From Synechococcus sp. CC9902 (GTDB taxonomy: Bacteria > Cyanobacteriota > Cyanobacteriia > PCC-6307 > Cyanobiaceae): 64,000 nucleotides of DNA. Both the position numbers and the translations under genes were made by a program. The DNA lies in NCBI RefSeq assembly GCF_000012505.1, contig NC_007513.1:744001-808000 (forward strand), given 5' to 3'. Of the stretch, positions 42,946-52,110 are shown piece after piece. Every line of letters begins with the position of its first letter. The stretch's first letter is position 1. The notes under the pieces were generated by a model. The model was not told the DNA's origin and did not search any database. It saw only the letters and a list, made by a program, of their open reading frames with translations.

Positions 42946-43518
42946 TTGTCACCATCACTGTCTCGAATCCTGTCTCGAATCCCGTCTCGATCGCTGCGCT
43001 TCTTGGCTGATGGCCTCACCATCGGCAGGGCAGTGGCTGGCCTCCCCTTAATCCTGGCGCTTCAGCAGGGTTGGGCTGTGATGGCCTGGTGGCTATTGCT
43101 ATTTGCTGGGTTGAGCGATGCGGCTGATGGGTGGTTGGCCCGCCGCGCTGGGGGTGGCACCAGCTGGGGGGCCAGGCTTGACCCCCTGACCGACAAGGTG
43201 CTGATTGCGGCTCCTCTGCTTTGGTTTGCGGCCAGTGGAACGCTCCCTTTGTGGGCGATTTGGATCCTGTTGGCCCGAGAGCTGTTGATCTCAGGTTGGC
43301 GGGCGGGAGCCAGTGATGGGGCTCCAGCGTCATGGGGCGGTAAAGCCAAAACAATTCTTCAGTTCACGAGCTTGTTGCTGTTGCTCTGGCCGCCGGGATG
43401 GGTCGGCCAGTCAGCGCTGGTGGTTTGCGGATGGTGGTTGTTCTGGCCCTCTTGGGCTTTGGCCTTGACCTCGGCCGCGGACTACCTCAAGCCCCAATCA
43501 GGGTGGCGTCGGAGCTGA
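42946..43518 (+). CDS. pgsA: CDP-diacylglycerol-glycerol-3-phosphate 3-phosphatidyltransferase
   Basis: 190 residues. DAADGWLARRAGGGTSWGARLDPLTDKVL fits the CDP-alcohol phosphatidyltransferase motif DG(x)2AR(x)8G(x)3D(x)3D. It makes phosphatidylglycerol phosphate, needed for the PG of photosynthetic membranes. Start taken as TTG at 42946. The first residues are a repeated SRILSRIPSR caused by three 12-nt direct repeats; they may be dispensable. The 3' end overlaps the convergent epimerase gene by 32 bp. Confidence 0.9.
   Translation: MSPSLSRILSRIPSRSLRFLADGLTIGRAVAGLPLILALQQGWAVMAWWLLLFAGLSDAADGWLARRAGGGTSWGARLDPLTDKVLIAAPLLWFAASGTLPLWAIWILLARELLISGWRAGASDGAPASWGGKAKTILQFTSLLLLLWPPGWVGQSALVVCGWWLFWPSWALALTSAADYLKPQSGWRRS
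42958..42993. repeat. Three 12-nt in-frame direct repeats in pgsA
   Basis: Units at 42958-42969, 42970-42981 (identical) and 42982-42993 (degenerate) encode repeated LSRI/PSRS in the pgsA N-terminus. Confidence 0.85.
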
Positions 43519-44407
43519 AGTCGGGGCTTGAGCTGGGATTGGTGGCGTAATCGTTGGCGTAGCTATCCGCTAAACCCGCCGCCAAATCGAACTGTGGATG
43601 CCAGGCCAGCTCTCGCTCAACCCGTGTGATGTCAGTCAGGAAGTGATTGAGTCGTAGCGGGAAAGCCTTCCGCGCTTTTGGATCCAGGGCTGAGGGATCA
43701 AACGACTGCATCACAACGGTCTCTGGATCCTTTCCACAGGCCTGAGCCGCTGCTCGGATCAGGCCTTCAAATGTGACTCCTTGCTTGCCGGAGCAGTTGT
43801 AGATCCGGTTGGCGGCTGCATCCACATCAATGCAGCGGGCCATGGCTTCGGCGAGATCATCGACGTGACCCAATTGCGTGATGGTGGTGCCATCGCCGGG
43901 GAGGGGCACCGGTTGTTCATGCACAATCCGATCAAAAAACCAGCGCTCGATTGGGTTGTAGTTGCCAGGCCCATAGATATAGGTCGGTCGGAAGCTGGTA
44001 AAAGGAACCCCTTCAGCTGTGAGCCATGCCTCGGTGTCGGCTTTCCCCGCATGCCGACTTTTTGGGTCGGTCGGACTGTTTTCATCCAGCGGCCAGTGGT
44101 CTGATCCGGCATAGACCCCAGCCGAGCTCACGTAAACAAAGCGATGGCGGGGGTGCCCTGTCGCGGTGAGAACACGACGGCTGTCATCCAGTGTTCGGCC
44201 GGAGCTATCAACGATCACATCAAAGGCACGGCCCTGCAGTGCGCTGAGGCCTTCATCGCTGCTGCGGTCTCCCGTGATGTGCTCAACGCCAGCGGGAACA
44301 GGGTTTTTTCCGCGCGTGAACAGGGTGAGCGCATGGCCTTGGGCCATGAGCCTGGCCACTAGAGGCTTGCCCACAAACCGGGTTCCTCCCATCACCAGAA
44401 TTTGCAT
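43487..44407 (-). CDS. NAD-dependent epimerase/dehydratase family protein, CSP41-like
   Basis: 306 residues. MGGTRFVGKPLV is the nucleotide-binding motif and YGPGNYN is prominent; the usual YxxxK of SDRs is degenerate. The sequence resembles chloroplast CSP41b and its cyanobacterial homologues, RNA-binding proteins tied to chloroplast RNA stability and ribosomes. Enzymatic activity is uncertain. Convergent with pgsA (overlap 32 bp). Confidence 0.85.
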   Translation of the reverse strand: MQILVMGGTRFVGKPLVARLMAQGHALTLFTRGKNPVPAGVEHITGDRSSDEGLSALQGRAFDVIVDSSGRTLDDSRRVLTATGHPRHRFVYVSSAGVYAGSDHWPLDENSPTDPKSRHAGKADTEAWLTAEGVPFTSFRPTYIYGPGNYNPIERWFFDRIVHEQPVPLPGDGTTITQLGHVDDLAEAMARCIDVDAAANRIYNCSGKQGVTFEGLIRAAAQACGKDPETVVMQSFDPSALDPKARKAFPLRLNHFLTDITRVERELAWHPQFDLAAGLADSYANDYATNPSSSPDFSSDATLIGA

Positions 44408-44724
44408 GACGTTGCGCCTCCAGATTGGTTGGGACGGTTTGTTGTCCTAACCAGATTTAAAACTAGGAAAATCTAAGGGATGGATCCCGCTGAACATCGG
44501 CCCCGAATCAAATAACTGTTATTCGACAATCTTGAAAAAATGGTGCAGTATCTGAACCAAATTAATTTTATTTATTCCTGTTGATAGGAGTAGCTATTCA
44601 GTATTTTTTGTTGTTGAAAAAATGTTTTTCCTTGGAAAATTAATCTTAGTTCGTGTGAATTTTTCAATGGCCGACGTTCGACAGACCGTGCTCCTGCAGG
44701 ATGGATAGCCCATTGTTTGGCCCC
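44408..44724. other. Intergenic stretch upstream of hisA
   Basis: About 317 bases, T- and A-rich from 44450 to 44660. No convincing gene on either strand and no recognisable RNA. It must contain the promoters for hisA and for the divergent epimerase. Confidence 0.5.
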
Positions 44725-45492
44725 ATGGAGATCATCCCCGCCATCGATCTGCTTGACGGTGCCTGTGTGCGTTTGCACCAAGGGGATTATGACCAGGTGA
44801 CCCGGTTCAGTGATGATCCTGTGGCCCAAGCGCTCAGTTGGCAGAGCCAGGGAGCCAAGCGGCTTCATCTCGTCGATTTAGATGGTGCGAAACGGGGCGA
44901 GCCCGCGAATGATGCTGCGGTGAGAGCGATCGCCAACGCCTTGGATATTCCCGTGCAGCTGGGTGGCGGCGTGCGCTCGATCGAACGCGCCGAAGATCTC
45001 CTCAACTGCGGCTTGGAGCGGGTGATTTTGGGCACGGTGGCGATCGAACAGCCGGATTTGGTTCAGGTGCTCGCTGAGCGTCATCCAGGGTCTGTGGTTG
45101 TTGGGATCGATGCCAACAAAGGGAAGGTGGCCACCCGAGGCTGGCTTGAGCAAAGCGATGTTTTGGCAACCGACCTCGCCCGCCGCTTCAGTGATTCGGG
45201 AATCGCCGCGATCATCACCACCGATATCGCCACCGATGGAACATTGGCGGGGCCAAACCTTGATGCTCTGCGCGAGATGGCTCAAGCCAGCAGCGTTCCA
45301 GTGATCGCGTCAGGGGGGATTGGATGTATGGCCGATCTTTTGTCGCTGCTGCCCCTCGAAGATCAGGGTGTAAGTGGCGTGATCGTCGGCCGGGCGTTGT
45401 ACGACGGGCGGATTGACCTCGCGGAGGCGATCGGCGCGATTGGTGATGACCGCCTGCAGGACATAACTTGCGGCTCAACTGATTTGGCCTAA
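44725..45492 (+). CDS. hisA: 1-(5-phosphoribosyl)-5-[(5-phosphoribosylamino)methylideneamino]imidazole-4-carboxamide isomerase
   Basis: 255 residues from the ATG at 44725 ([17 protein letters not shown]); a start at 44701 adds 8 untypical residues. The catalytic Asp of AIDLLDG at the N-terminus and VIASGGIG later mark the HisA TIM barrel. It catalyses the fourth step of histidine synthesis. It opens the dense plus-strand run to 62 kb. Confidence 0.96.
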   Translation: MEIIPAIDLLDGACVRLHQGDYDQVTRFSDDPVAQALSWQSQGAKRLHLVDLDGAKRGEPANDAAVRAIANALDIPVQLGGGVRSIERAEDLLNCGLERVILGTVAIEQPDLVQVLAERHPGSVVVGIDANKGKVATRGWLEQSDVLATDLARRFSDSGIAAIITTDIATDGTLAGPNLDALREMAQASSVPVIASGGIGCMADLLSLLPLEDQGVSGVIVGRALYDGRIDLAEAIGAIGDDRLQDITCGSTDLA

Positions 45493-45528
45493 TGATGGGA
45501 CCTAGAATGTCTAGAGAGACAGTGTTCT

Positions 45529-45987
45529 GTGGTAAGGCCAACCTCCACCACTGACATCGATGGTTTGCCCAATCCGGGCAGCCTCCAAAACGTTTTTGAG
45601 CAATGCCGCCGATTAGGCATGCGCCTCAGCCGTCAACGGCGCATGGTCCTCGATCTGCTTTGGAGCGAGAAAAGTCACTTAAGTGCTCGGGATATTTTTG
45701 AAAAACTGAATGTGCAAGGCAGAAGCATTGGCCATACCTCCGTTTATCAAAATCTTGAAGCGCTCCAGTCTGCTGGAGTTATTGAATGCTTAGACCGTGC
45801 CAATGGTCGCTTGTATGGCTACCGCAGTGATCCCCATAGCCATCTCACGTGCCTTGATTCAGGCCTGATTGAAGATATCGACGTCAACTTGCCCCAAGAC
45901 CTGCTCAGGCAGATCGAACAACGTACGGGCTTTCGCATTGAGTCCTACACGCTTCAACTGAATGGGCGACGCACACTGGAGGATTGA
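45529..45987 (+). CDS. Fur-family transcriptional regulator (PerR/Zur-like)
   Basis: 152 residues, GTG start. RLSRQRRMVLDLLW...HLSARDIFEKL and GHTSVYQNLEALQSAGVIE are the Fur winged-helix pattern; HSHLTCLDSGLIEDID holds metal-site His103 and His105. Only one Cys of the usual structural CxxC is present (C108, then Ser111) and the C-terminal CxxC is absent, so there is no four-Cys structural zinc site. Which metal or peroxide it senses is not clear. Confidence 0.85.
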   Translation: MVRPTSTTDIDGLPNPGSLQNVFEQCRRLGMRLSRQRRMVLDLLWSEKSHLSARDIFEKLNVQGRSIGHTSVYQNLEALQSAGVIECLDRANGRLYGYRSDPHSHLTCLDSGLIEDIDVNLPQDLLRQIEQRTGFRIESYTLQLNGRRTLED

Positions 45988-46030
45988 GCAAAGTCTCGTT
46001 ACCTTGACGACAACCCCTCGGTTGTAAGGC

Positions 46031-47653
46031 TTGGCCTCTTCGTCTCCGGTGCGGATTTTGCTGTTGGCGCCCGATCTCCTCGGGGAGTCGTTGGCGTTGC
46101 AGCTAACAACGGCAAATCCAGGCTGGGACGTGCTTTTGAAGCCCGATCAGCTGCCTGGTCACCCCGCCTTGGTGGTCTGGTCGATCGATACTGTGACCTC
46201 CCTCGGGGCGATCCAGCAGGAAGTGATGCGGTTGGGGGAGCGCTGGCAACCAGCGCCGTTGTTGCTTCTCTTACCGCCGGATGTGGCTGCAAGCCGCGAG
46301 CAGCTGCTGAGTCTTTCCGCTAGTGGCTTGCTGCAGAACTGTGATCTCGCCACCCTCAGCGAATCGATCGAAGCCTTGCTGACGGGTGGACGCTTCGTTC
46401 GATTGGAGGTTGGAAGCCAGTCGCCCCAACTTGAGGCGCCCACGATGGGCTTCGGACAATGGGTGCTGATCAGCGGCCTGCAGCAGATCAGTCACGATCT
46501 TCAGGTGATTGAGGCGATGCTCAATCCTCCGCCATCCCAGTTTTTACCTCGCTTGCTGATGGAGGGGCGCTGTCGTGAATTGCGCAGTGCCCGCGATTTG
46601 TTGCTGATGCTCTGGGGACCGTTACAGCTTGGTTTGGAGGATGCCGTGCCGCTTAGGGCATCCTTCAAGCCAAGGGCAACGCTGGAATCCACCGCCATCA
46701 CCCTGCGGGAGCGAAATTCCACCGCTGTCTGGGAAGCGATCCGTGATCGTCTCGACGACTCAGTTCAAGTCGGCCTCACCAATGCCACTGGTCGGTTGCT
46801 CGCCATCGAAGGTTTGCATCCAGATCGCCGCCGTGAATTACTGCTGGCCCTGCTTCAGCAGCTGGATTCAGTGCTCAACCAACTCCGAGGAAGTGATCAG
46901 GCCCCTTGCTTGGACAGCATGTGGGAGCAGCTTCAGCCTGAACTGCGCCAGCAAGCCGTCACAGCAATGGCGGGAAGCTACGTGCAGATTCCAAGAAATG
47001 GTGAGCTCCAATCTGTGGTGACTGTCTTGTTGAAGCAGGCCGATCTCAGTGGGGATGACGGTGATCTACCTGACCCCACCGCGATGCTGGCACCGTTACT
47101 CATCGATCAACCGGTGCTCGTGAACGGCCAGTTGCTTTCAGCCGACGATCCCCGGGCCCTGCTTCAGCTGGAAACGTTGGTGAGCAATTGGTTGGTTCGT
47201 ACGGCGGAATTAATCGGATCCGAATTACTGGAGTCCTGTGGTCAATGGCCTGAGTTACGGCGCTACTTACTGCGTGATTCACTCATTGCGACACGAGAGT
47301 TGGATCGTTTGCGCAATCGACTCAATACACAGATGCGCTGGTTCGACTGGGTTGACCGTCCGATTCAGCTGTACGAAAGCCAACGCACGTTGTTTCAATT
47401 GCGCCAGGGGCGCATTGAGCCGCTTCAGCTCACAGAGCCCAGGGATCATGAGTTGAACCAACTGGGTTGGTGGCAGCGTCAGGTGGCGCTGTTGCTTGAA
47501 ACCCGTGACGCTTTGGCACCGCAGGTGCAGGGCCTCGTCCGACGGTTGGGCGACCTTGCCGTCGTGTTGTTAACCCAGGTTTTGGGTCGCGCGATCGGTC
47601 TTGTCGGTCGTGGCATTGCCCAAGGTATGGGCCGCAGTCTGGGTCGAGGTTGA
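46031..47653 (+). CDS. DUF3685 (Ycf55-related) protein
   Basis: 540 residues, start taken as TTG at 46031. The N-terminal ~110 residues look like a response-regulator-like receiver fold (VRILLLAPDLLGESLALQLTT), and the rest is a helical domain matching the cyanobacterial DUF3685 family related to plastid ycf55. No catalytic motif. Function unknown. The stop precedes the thylakoid protein gene by 50 bp. Confidence 0.8.
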   Translation: MASSSPVRILLLAPDLLGESLALQLTTANPGWDVLLKPDQLPGHPALVVWSIDTVTSLGAIQQEVMRLGERWQPAPLLLLLPPDVAASREQLLSLSASGLLQNCDLATLSESIEALLTGGRFVRLEVGSQSPQLEAPTMGFGQWVLISGLQQISHDLQVIEAMLNPPPSQFLPRLLMEGRCRELRSARDLLLMLWGPLQLGLEDAVPLRASFKPRATLESTAITLRERNSTAVWEAIRDRLDDSVQVGLTNATGRLLAIEGLHPDRRRELLLALLQQLDSVLNQLRGSDQAPCLDSMWEQLQPELRQQAVTAMAGSYVQIPRNGELQSVVTVLLKQADLSGDDGDLPDPTAMLAPLLIDQPVLVNGQLLSADDPRALLQLETLVSNWLVRTAELIGSELLESCGQWPELRRYLLRDSLIATRELDRLRNRLNTQMRWFDWVDRPIQLYESQRTLFQLRQGRIEPLQLTEPRDHELNQLGWWQRQVALLLETRDALAPQVQGLVRRLGDLAVVLLTQVLGRAIGLVGRGIAQGMGRSLGRG

Positions 47654-47703
47654 CGCTGCCATTTGCGTCTGAAGGTCACAATGGCGTCTGCGATGTCGGT
47701 TTG

Positions 47704-48246
47704 ATGGCCCCTTTGCTGAAGCTTTTGCTCGGTTTATCGGCAGCACTGCTGCTTTGGGTTGCCCCTGTTGGCGCCGTCCTCAATACCGATAGCTACGACG
47801 GCAATATTTATGCCTTGTATGCGGGCAACGGATCGCTTGTTCCTCCCGCTGTCACCCTCGGTGAAGCCATGGATGCAGGGCGAACATCTGTGGTGATCTA
47901 CTACTTGGATGACAGTGCTGTGAGTAAGCGCTTTGCCCCTGTGGTGTCTGAACTCCAGCGGCTGTGGGGCCGAAATATTGACTTGATTCCGCTGACAACG
48001 GATGGCCTGCAGGGACGCCCAGCAACGGGACCCAAGGATCCATTGACGTATTGGAATGGATCCATTCCCCAGGTGGTGGTGATCGGACCCGATTCCAGAG
48101 TTGTGTTTGATCGCGACGGTCAGGTGCCCTTGGCAGAGATCAACGAGGCGATTAGCTCTGCCACTGGATTGCCAGCCCCTGAGTTGGGTGACATCAACCA
48201 AGGTGGAAGCTTCAACGAAGTGAACGTCGAAGTCACTTCAAAATAA
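47704..48246 (+). CDS. Thioredoxin-like thylakoid protein (photosystem I accumulation factor type)
   Basis: 180 residues from the ATG at 47704. A signal peptide (MAPLLKLLLGLSAALLLWVAPVGA) is followed by NIYALYAGNGSLVPPAVTLGEA, SVVIYYLDDSAVSKRFAPVVSELQ and IPQVVVIGPDSRVVFDRDGQVP, a thioredoxin fold without the CxxC pair, ending SFNEVNVEV. I recall cyanobacterial relatives annotated as thylakoid photosystem I accumulation factors. Lumenal or periplasmic. Confidence 0.75.
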   Translation: MAPLLKLLLGLSAALLLWVAPVGAVLNTDSYDGNIYALYAGNGSLVPPAVTLGEAMDAGRTSVVIYYLDDSAVSKRFAPVVSELQRLWGRNIDLIPLTTDGLQGRPATGPKDPLTYWNGSIPQVVVIGPDSRVVFDRDGQVPLAEINEAISSATGLPAPELGDINQGGSFNEVNVEVTSK

Positions 48247-48321
48247 GGACGTCTTGGTGGGGGGCGCCTACGCTGCCGGCGAGTTTTCCCGGCGCCCTGC
48301 CGGTTGTTCGCCGTGCCCTTG

Positions 48322-49467
48322 ATGATCGCTCCACTGGCCCTCGGACTCGGTGTGGCCTGGCTGGAGCTTCGTCATCGCCTCAGGCCTTCATCGCCCCTGC
48401 GCATGCAGCCCAAGCATTGGTCGGTGTCCAGTCTTCCAGGCAAGCTTCGGATTGAGGGTGTTCTCGAGATCCATAACCCCCATCCACGCATGGAGGTTTT
48501 TGTCCCTGATTTCCAGGTCAATCCTGTTTTGCTCGGTCAGGGCGATCCATCTGCGTTGACGGTCACGACACGCGTGGAGGCCGACCATCCCGATGAAGAG
48601 ACACGGCCGGATGGGTACTGGGTGGCTTACATCGTCAAAGGCCGTAAAACCACGCGGGTCCGGGTGAGGGTGGATATCGCGGGCGCGGCTCCTCTCGACC
48701 TTGTCGACAGCCTTTGGGTGGATGTCCACTGGAGCAATTACGGACCGTTTGGTCGCTTGCAGCGTCGCCAGGGTGTTTTGGTGCCGTTGCGTCGCCCCCA
48801 GCCTGTTCAAGCGGCCGAAGCGTCCTTTATTCCGGGCGACGGTTGTTCCGTTTTGCCCCTGAAGACCCATCTTTTGGGCCCCCTGGATGATGCGATTGAC
48901 GTGCTGCGCACCTACGCCTCGGCCGTCGTGCAACCGGGCGACGTCCTCACCCTTGGCGAAACACCTCTCGCGGTGATCCAAGGGCGTTACCGGCACCCCA
49001 GTGAGGTGAATCCAGGCATGGTGGCTCGGTTGGCCTGTCGGGTGTTTCATCCCACCAGCAGCCTGGCTTCTGCCTGCGGAATGCAGACCTTGATTGATCT
49101 GGTGGGCCCGACCCGTGTTCTGGCGGCTTGGTGCGGGGGCTTGTTGATGAAACTGATCGGAATCCCCGGTGGTTTCTATCGCTTAGCTGGACCGCAAGCC
49201 CGCTTGATTGATGACATCACCGGCACGACCCCGCCCTATGACCAAACCCTCGTGCTCGGTCCGGAGCATCCCGCTGCCTTTTGCCAGGAGGCTGCCGCGG
49301 CCCTTGGCGTTGCTGTGGCCATCGTCGATGTCAATGATTTGGGTCGGGTGAAGGTGCTGGCATCGAGTGCTGGTTGCGATGAAGCTCTTCTGCACCGAGC
49401 GCTTCAGCCCAATCCAGCGGGCAACGCCAACCAGCGCACTCCTTTGGTTTTGGTTCGCCCAAGCTGA
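48322..49467 (+). CDS. F420-0:gamma-glutamyl ligase-like (CofE-like) protein
   Basis: 381 residues from the ATG at 48322; TTG 48304 and GTG 48313 are alternatives. An N-terminal hydrophobic segment is followed by a beta-rich domain and then LKTHLLGPLDDAIDVLRTYA, VQPGDVLTLGETPLAVIQGRY and GGFYRLAGPQARLIDDITGTTPPYD, the pattern of cyanobacterial proteins annotated as CofE-like. Most marine Synechococcus are not known to make F420, so the true reaction is uncertain. Confidence 0.8.
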   Translation: MIAPLALGLGVAWLELRHRLRPSSPLRMQPKHWSVSSLPGKLRIEGVLEIHNPHPRMEVFVPDFQVNPVLLGQGDPSALTVTTRVEADHPDEETRPDGYWVAYIVKGRKTTRVRVRVDIAGAAPLDLVDSLWVDVHWSNYGPFGRLQRRQGVLVPLRRPQPVQAAEASFIPGDGCSVLPLKTHLLGPLDDAIDVLRTYASAVVQPGDVLTLGETPLAVIQGRYRHPSEVNPGMVARLACRVFHPTSSLASACGMQTLIDLVGPTRVLAAWCGGLLMKLIGIPGGFYRLAGPQARLIDDITGTTPPYDQTLVLGPEHPAAFCQEAAAALGVAVAIVDVNDLGRVKVLASSAGCDEALLHRALQPNPAGNANQRTPLVLVRPS

Positions 49468-49510
49468 ATTGAGCGATACATTGTGGGAACAGGCTTAACG
49501 GGGGGTGGTG

Positions 49511-50551
49511 ATGTCAGAACCAGTCCTGACCTCTCTGCGGATTGAATCACTCAATCCGTCTCACCTCGCCCGTTGCCGGGTGATTGCCGAGTCTGGTGCT
49601 CTTCCTCGTTTCCAAGCCGTTCTGATCGGCGATTGGTTAGCGCGTTTTGAACAACGCTTTCCTGACCTCCTTCCCAGTCGATCGCCGCGATGTTTGGTGG
49701 CCTTGGATGAGGATCAGCTTCTTGCCACGGTTGTGGCACGTCCTTACAACCGTCGGGGTACGTGCTGGACGCTGCAGCTGCCGGAGTTGAGCGGCGAGAC
49801 GTCTCGCCACAGCCTCCGGGATGTTCAGCACGATTTGCTACTTGAAGCTCTTCAATTGGGTGCGCCGCAGGTTTGCAGCTGGGTGATTCGCTGCCCGGCC
49901 TCAGATGCTGATGCCATTGCTTTGATGCGGGAGCTGGGTTTCCAGCCCCTTCGGCCGTATCAAAGCTGGTTGCCCCCGCAATCGTCTGGGACGACTTCCC
50001 CTCTAGGGGACATTGACCCGCTGAGTTGGTTGCCGATTACCCGCCGAACGGCTCAGTTGCTCTGGCCGATCGAACAGGTGGGTAATTTCAGCCATCTTCG
50101 CCAGATCACCGATCGACATTGGTTAGATCTGTTGGATCGCAACGCCCCTGGTTGTGGTGTGTTGGTGGATGGAGAAACCGTTTTGGCCGGTTGCATCCGC
50201 CTGACGGAAAGCAGCGACCACGGCACCTTTGAGTTGCTTCGCGATGTGGCTTGGGATCCTCGTCTCGATCAGGCGCTCCCCGTCGTGCTCGGCAGGGTTG
50301 TGCAACAAGGTGTCCCTCGTTCCTTGATTACGGCTTTTGATGATGCCCCGTTGTCTCGGGTGTTGGAGGCCCAAGGTTGGACCCGGGGAGGCGAGCAGCT
50401 GCTCTTAGGTCGAAGCATGTGGCGCCGCCACGTGGCACACCGAAATCTTCAGCTCAGTCGGTCTTTGGATGACGTCTTTGGTCGGCTTCGCCCGCAGGGG
50501 AGCCCCCTGCCGAACCCAAGCCTGGGGCCACGATGCTTGGGGCCTCGGTAA
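49511..50551 (+). CDS. GNAT-like hypothetical protein
   Basis: 346 residues from the ATG at 49511. SLNPSHLARCRVIAESGALPRFQAVLIG opening, then acetyltransferase-like segments (LVALDEDQLLATVVARPYN, DADAIALMRELGFQPL, and a second repeat near CGVLVDGETVLAGCIRLTES...VLEAQGWTRGGEQLLLGRSMW) suggest two degenerate GNAT folds. The family is conserved in picocyanobacteria next to ruvX but has no assigned function. Overlaps ruvX by 19 bp. Confidence 0.75.
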   Translation: MSEPVLTSLRIESLNPSHLARCRVIAESGALPRFQAVLIGDWLARFEQRFPDLLPSRSPRCLVALDEDQLLATVVARPYNRRGTCWTLQLPELSGETSRHSLRDVQHDLLLEALQLGAPQVCSWVIRCPASDADAIALMRELGFQPLRPYQSWLPPQSSGTTSPLGDIDPLSWLPITRRTAQLLWPIEQVGNFSHLRQITDRHWLDLLDRNAPGCGVLVDGETVLAGCIRLTESSDHGTFELLRDVAWDPRLDQALPVVLGRVVQQGVPRSLITAFDDAPLSRVLEAQGWTRGGEQLLLGRSMWRRHVAHRNLQLSRSLDDVFGRLRPQGSPLPNPSLGPRCLGPR

Positions 50552-51027
50552 CGGTGCCGTCCGCCTGTTCAGTGCTCAGTTTGGATGTCGGTCGGAAACG
50601 CATCGGCCTTGCGGGATGTGACCCCCTCGGCATCACGGTGTCGCCCTTACCAGCCCTGCACCGTGGACGTTTTGATAACGATCTATTGGTGTTGCGTCAT
50701 CACTGTCAGACGCGATCCGTGCAGGGACTCGTGGTGGGCTTACCCCTCGATGCGGCTGGACAACCCACGGCCCAGGCTGAGCACTGCCGACGCTATGGCG
50801 TGCGCTTGGCCCAGTCTTTGGGGCTTCCCTTGGCTTGGGTGAACGAGCACAGCAGCACTTGGGCGGCTGGAGAACGCCATGGTTTACAGGGTGATCGGAC
50901 CGGTCGACTCGACAGTGCGGCAGCGGCGTTGCTGCTTGAACAATGGCTGCAGGATGGGCCGGCGCTTAAACCGGCCCAATCGATGGCGGCTGGGACGGGC
51001 GCTGAGCCCATCGATGGTGGATCCTGA
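50533..51027 (+). CDS. ruvX: Holliday junction resolvase RuvX/YqgF
   Basis: 164 residues. LSLDVGRKRIGLAGCDPLGITVSPL is the N-terminal RNase H-like motif with the first Asp; VGLPLDAAGQPTAQAEHCRRYG and the C-terminal RLDSAAAALLLEQWL with Asp complete it. Bacterial YqgF is an RNase/resolvase that processes pre-16S rRNA 5' ends. It overlaps the GNAT-like gene. Confidence 0.9.
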   Translation: MLGASVTVPSACSVLSLDVGRKRIGLAGCDPLGITVSPLPALHRGRFDNDLLVLRHHCQTRSVQGLVVGLPLDAAGQPTAQAEHCRRYGVRLAQSLGLPLAWVNEHSSTWAAGERHGLQGDRTGRLDSAAAALLLEQWLQDGPALKPAQSMAAGTGAEPIDGGS

Positions 51028-51046
51028 CCTCAGATAGCGAGTGACG

Positions 51047-51601
51047 ATGTCGGACATCGCAGCAGGAAAGAGCGGAGACCACCCAACATTGTTGGTGCGT
51101 GATCGCGAAGGCCATGATCTGCTCTGCTTTTTAGAGCACCTCATCCCTCTGGACGGTCAGGATTACGCCCTGCTTTCGCCCGTTGATACCCCCGTCTCTC
51201 TCTTTCGGCTGCGCGAAGACGATGAGCCCGAGCCGATTACCAGCGTTTCCAGTAGCGAGCCAATCCTCTCCGTCGCGGATGTGGTCTTGCAGGAGCATGA
51301 TCTCGTTTTAGTGCGCTCCGCCATCACCCTCACGGTGAGTGGAGAGCTGGAGGAGCCAGATCAGGAGGACTTGGAAGAATTAGACGACGAAGACGACCTT
51401 GACGACGATGCAGAAACCTTTGAGCTTCTGGTGAGTTTCATGGTGGATGCCCAGGAGTACGGGCTCTACATCCCCCTGGATCCTTTCCTTGTTTTGGTGC
51501 GAATGGTTGATGGCCAAGCGGAACTGCTTAGTGAAGATGAGCTTGACCGGATTCAACCCCGGATTGAGGCGGAGCTTGAGGAGCGTGAATGGCCGGAATG
51601 A
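51047..51601 (+). CDS. DUF3727 protein
   Basis: 184 residues from the ATG at 51047 (GTG 51041 in frame). An N-terminal DUF1292-like part (LLVRDREGHDLLCFLEHLIPLDGQDYALLSPVDTP) precedes a very acidic linker (PDQEDLEELDDEDDLDDDAE) and a second beta-rich part. The family occurs in cyanobacteria and plastids, often next to ruvX and the YqeG phosphatase as here. Function unknown. The stop overlaps the next ATG. Confidence 0.85.
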   Translation: MSDIAAGKSGDHPTLLVRDREGHDLLCFLEHLIPLDGQDYALLSPVDTPVSLFRLREDDEPEPITSVSSSEPILSVADVVLQEHDLVLVRSAITLTVSGELEEPDQEDLEELDDEDDLDDDAETFELLVSFMVDAQEYGLYIPLDPFLVLVRMVDGQAELLSEDELDRIQPRIEAELEEREWPE

Positions 51602-52110
51602 TGGGTCAACACTTGCTGCAGCCCGATTGGGACCCCGGGCTCACCATTGCCCATCTGGCGTTGTCCCATCTGACTGCGCAAGGAATTGAAGCGGTTGTTT
51701 TGGATGTCGATCGCACCCTGCTTCCCGGGCGTGATGTGAAGCTTCCAGAGCCCGTTTTGGCGTGGCTGATGGATGCCAAGCAGCGGTTCTCCCTGCATCT
51801 TTTCAGCAATAACCCTTCCCACAGCCGGATTGCAGCGGTTGCAGACCAGCTTGATGTCAGTTTCACCGCAGCAGCGGGAAAGCCCCGGCGTGGGTCCTTA
51901 AGGCGCGTCCTCAAGGACCTCGACCTGCCGGTGGATTGTGTCGCCATGGTGGGGGATCGGTTGTTTACCGATGTGCTCTGTGGGAATCGTCTCGGGCTCT
52001 ACACCGTGCTAGTCCGACCGGTGCGTTCTGACGGCACCGCCTGTTCCCAAGATCGCGTTCAACGCTTCGAGCGCACTCTTGCGGGATGGATGGGGGCGCC
52101 AACGGCATGA
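51598..52110 (+). CDS. YqeG family HAD IIIA-type phosphatase
   Basis: 170 residues from the ATG at 51598, which overlaps the previous stop as ATGA; ATG 51589 is also in frame. VVLDVDRTLLPG is HAD motif I (DxD), LFSNNPSH motif II, KPRRGSLRRVL motif III Lys and MVGDRLFTDV motif IV. The relatives include GEP4-type phosphatidylglycerophosphate phosphatases; with pgsA in the same genome that role is plausible. Overlaps proB by 4 bp. Confidence 0.9.
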   Translation: MMGQHLLQPDWDPGLTIAHLALSHLTAQGIEAVVLDVDRTLLPGRDVKLPEPVLAWLMDAKQRFSLHLFSNNPSHSRIAAVADQLDVSFTAAAGKPRRGSLRRVLKDLDLPVDCVAMVGDRLFTDVLCGNRLGLYTVLVRPVRSDGTACSQDRVQRFERTLAGWMGAPTA

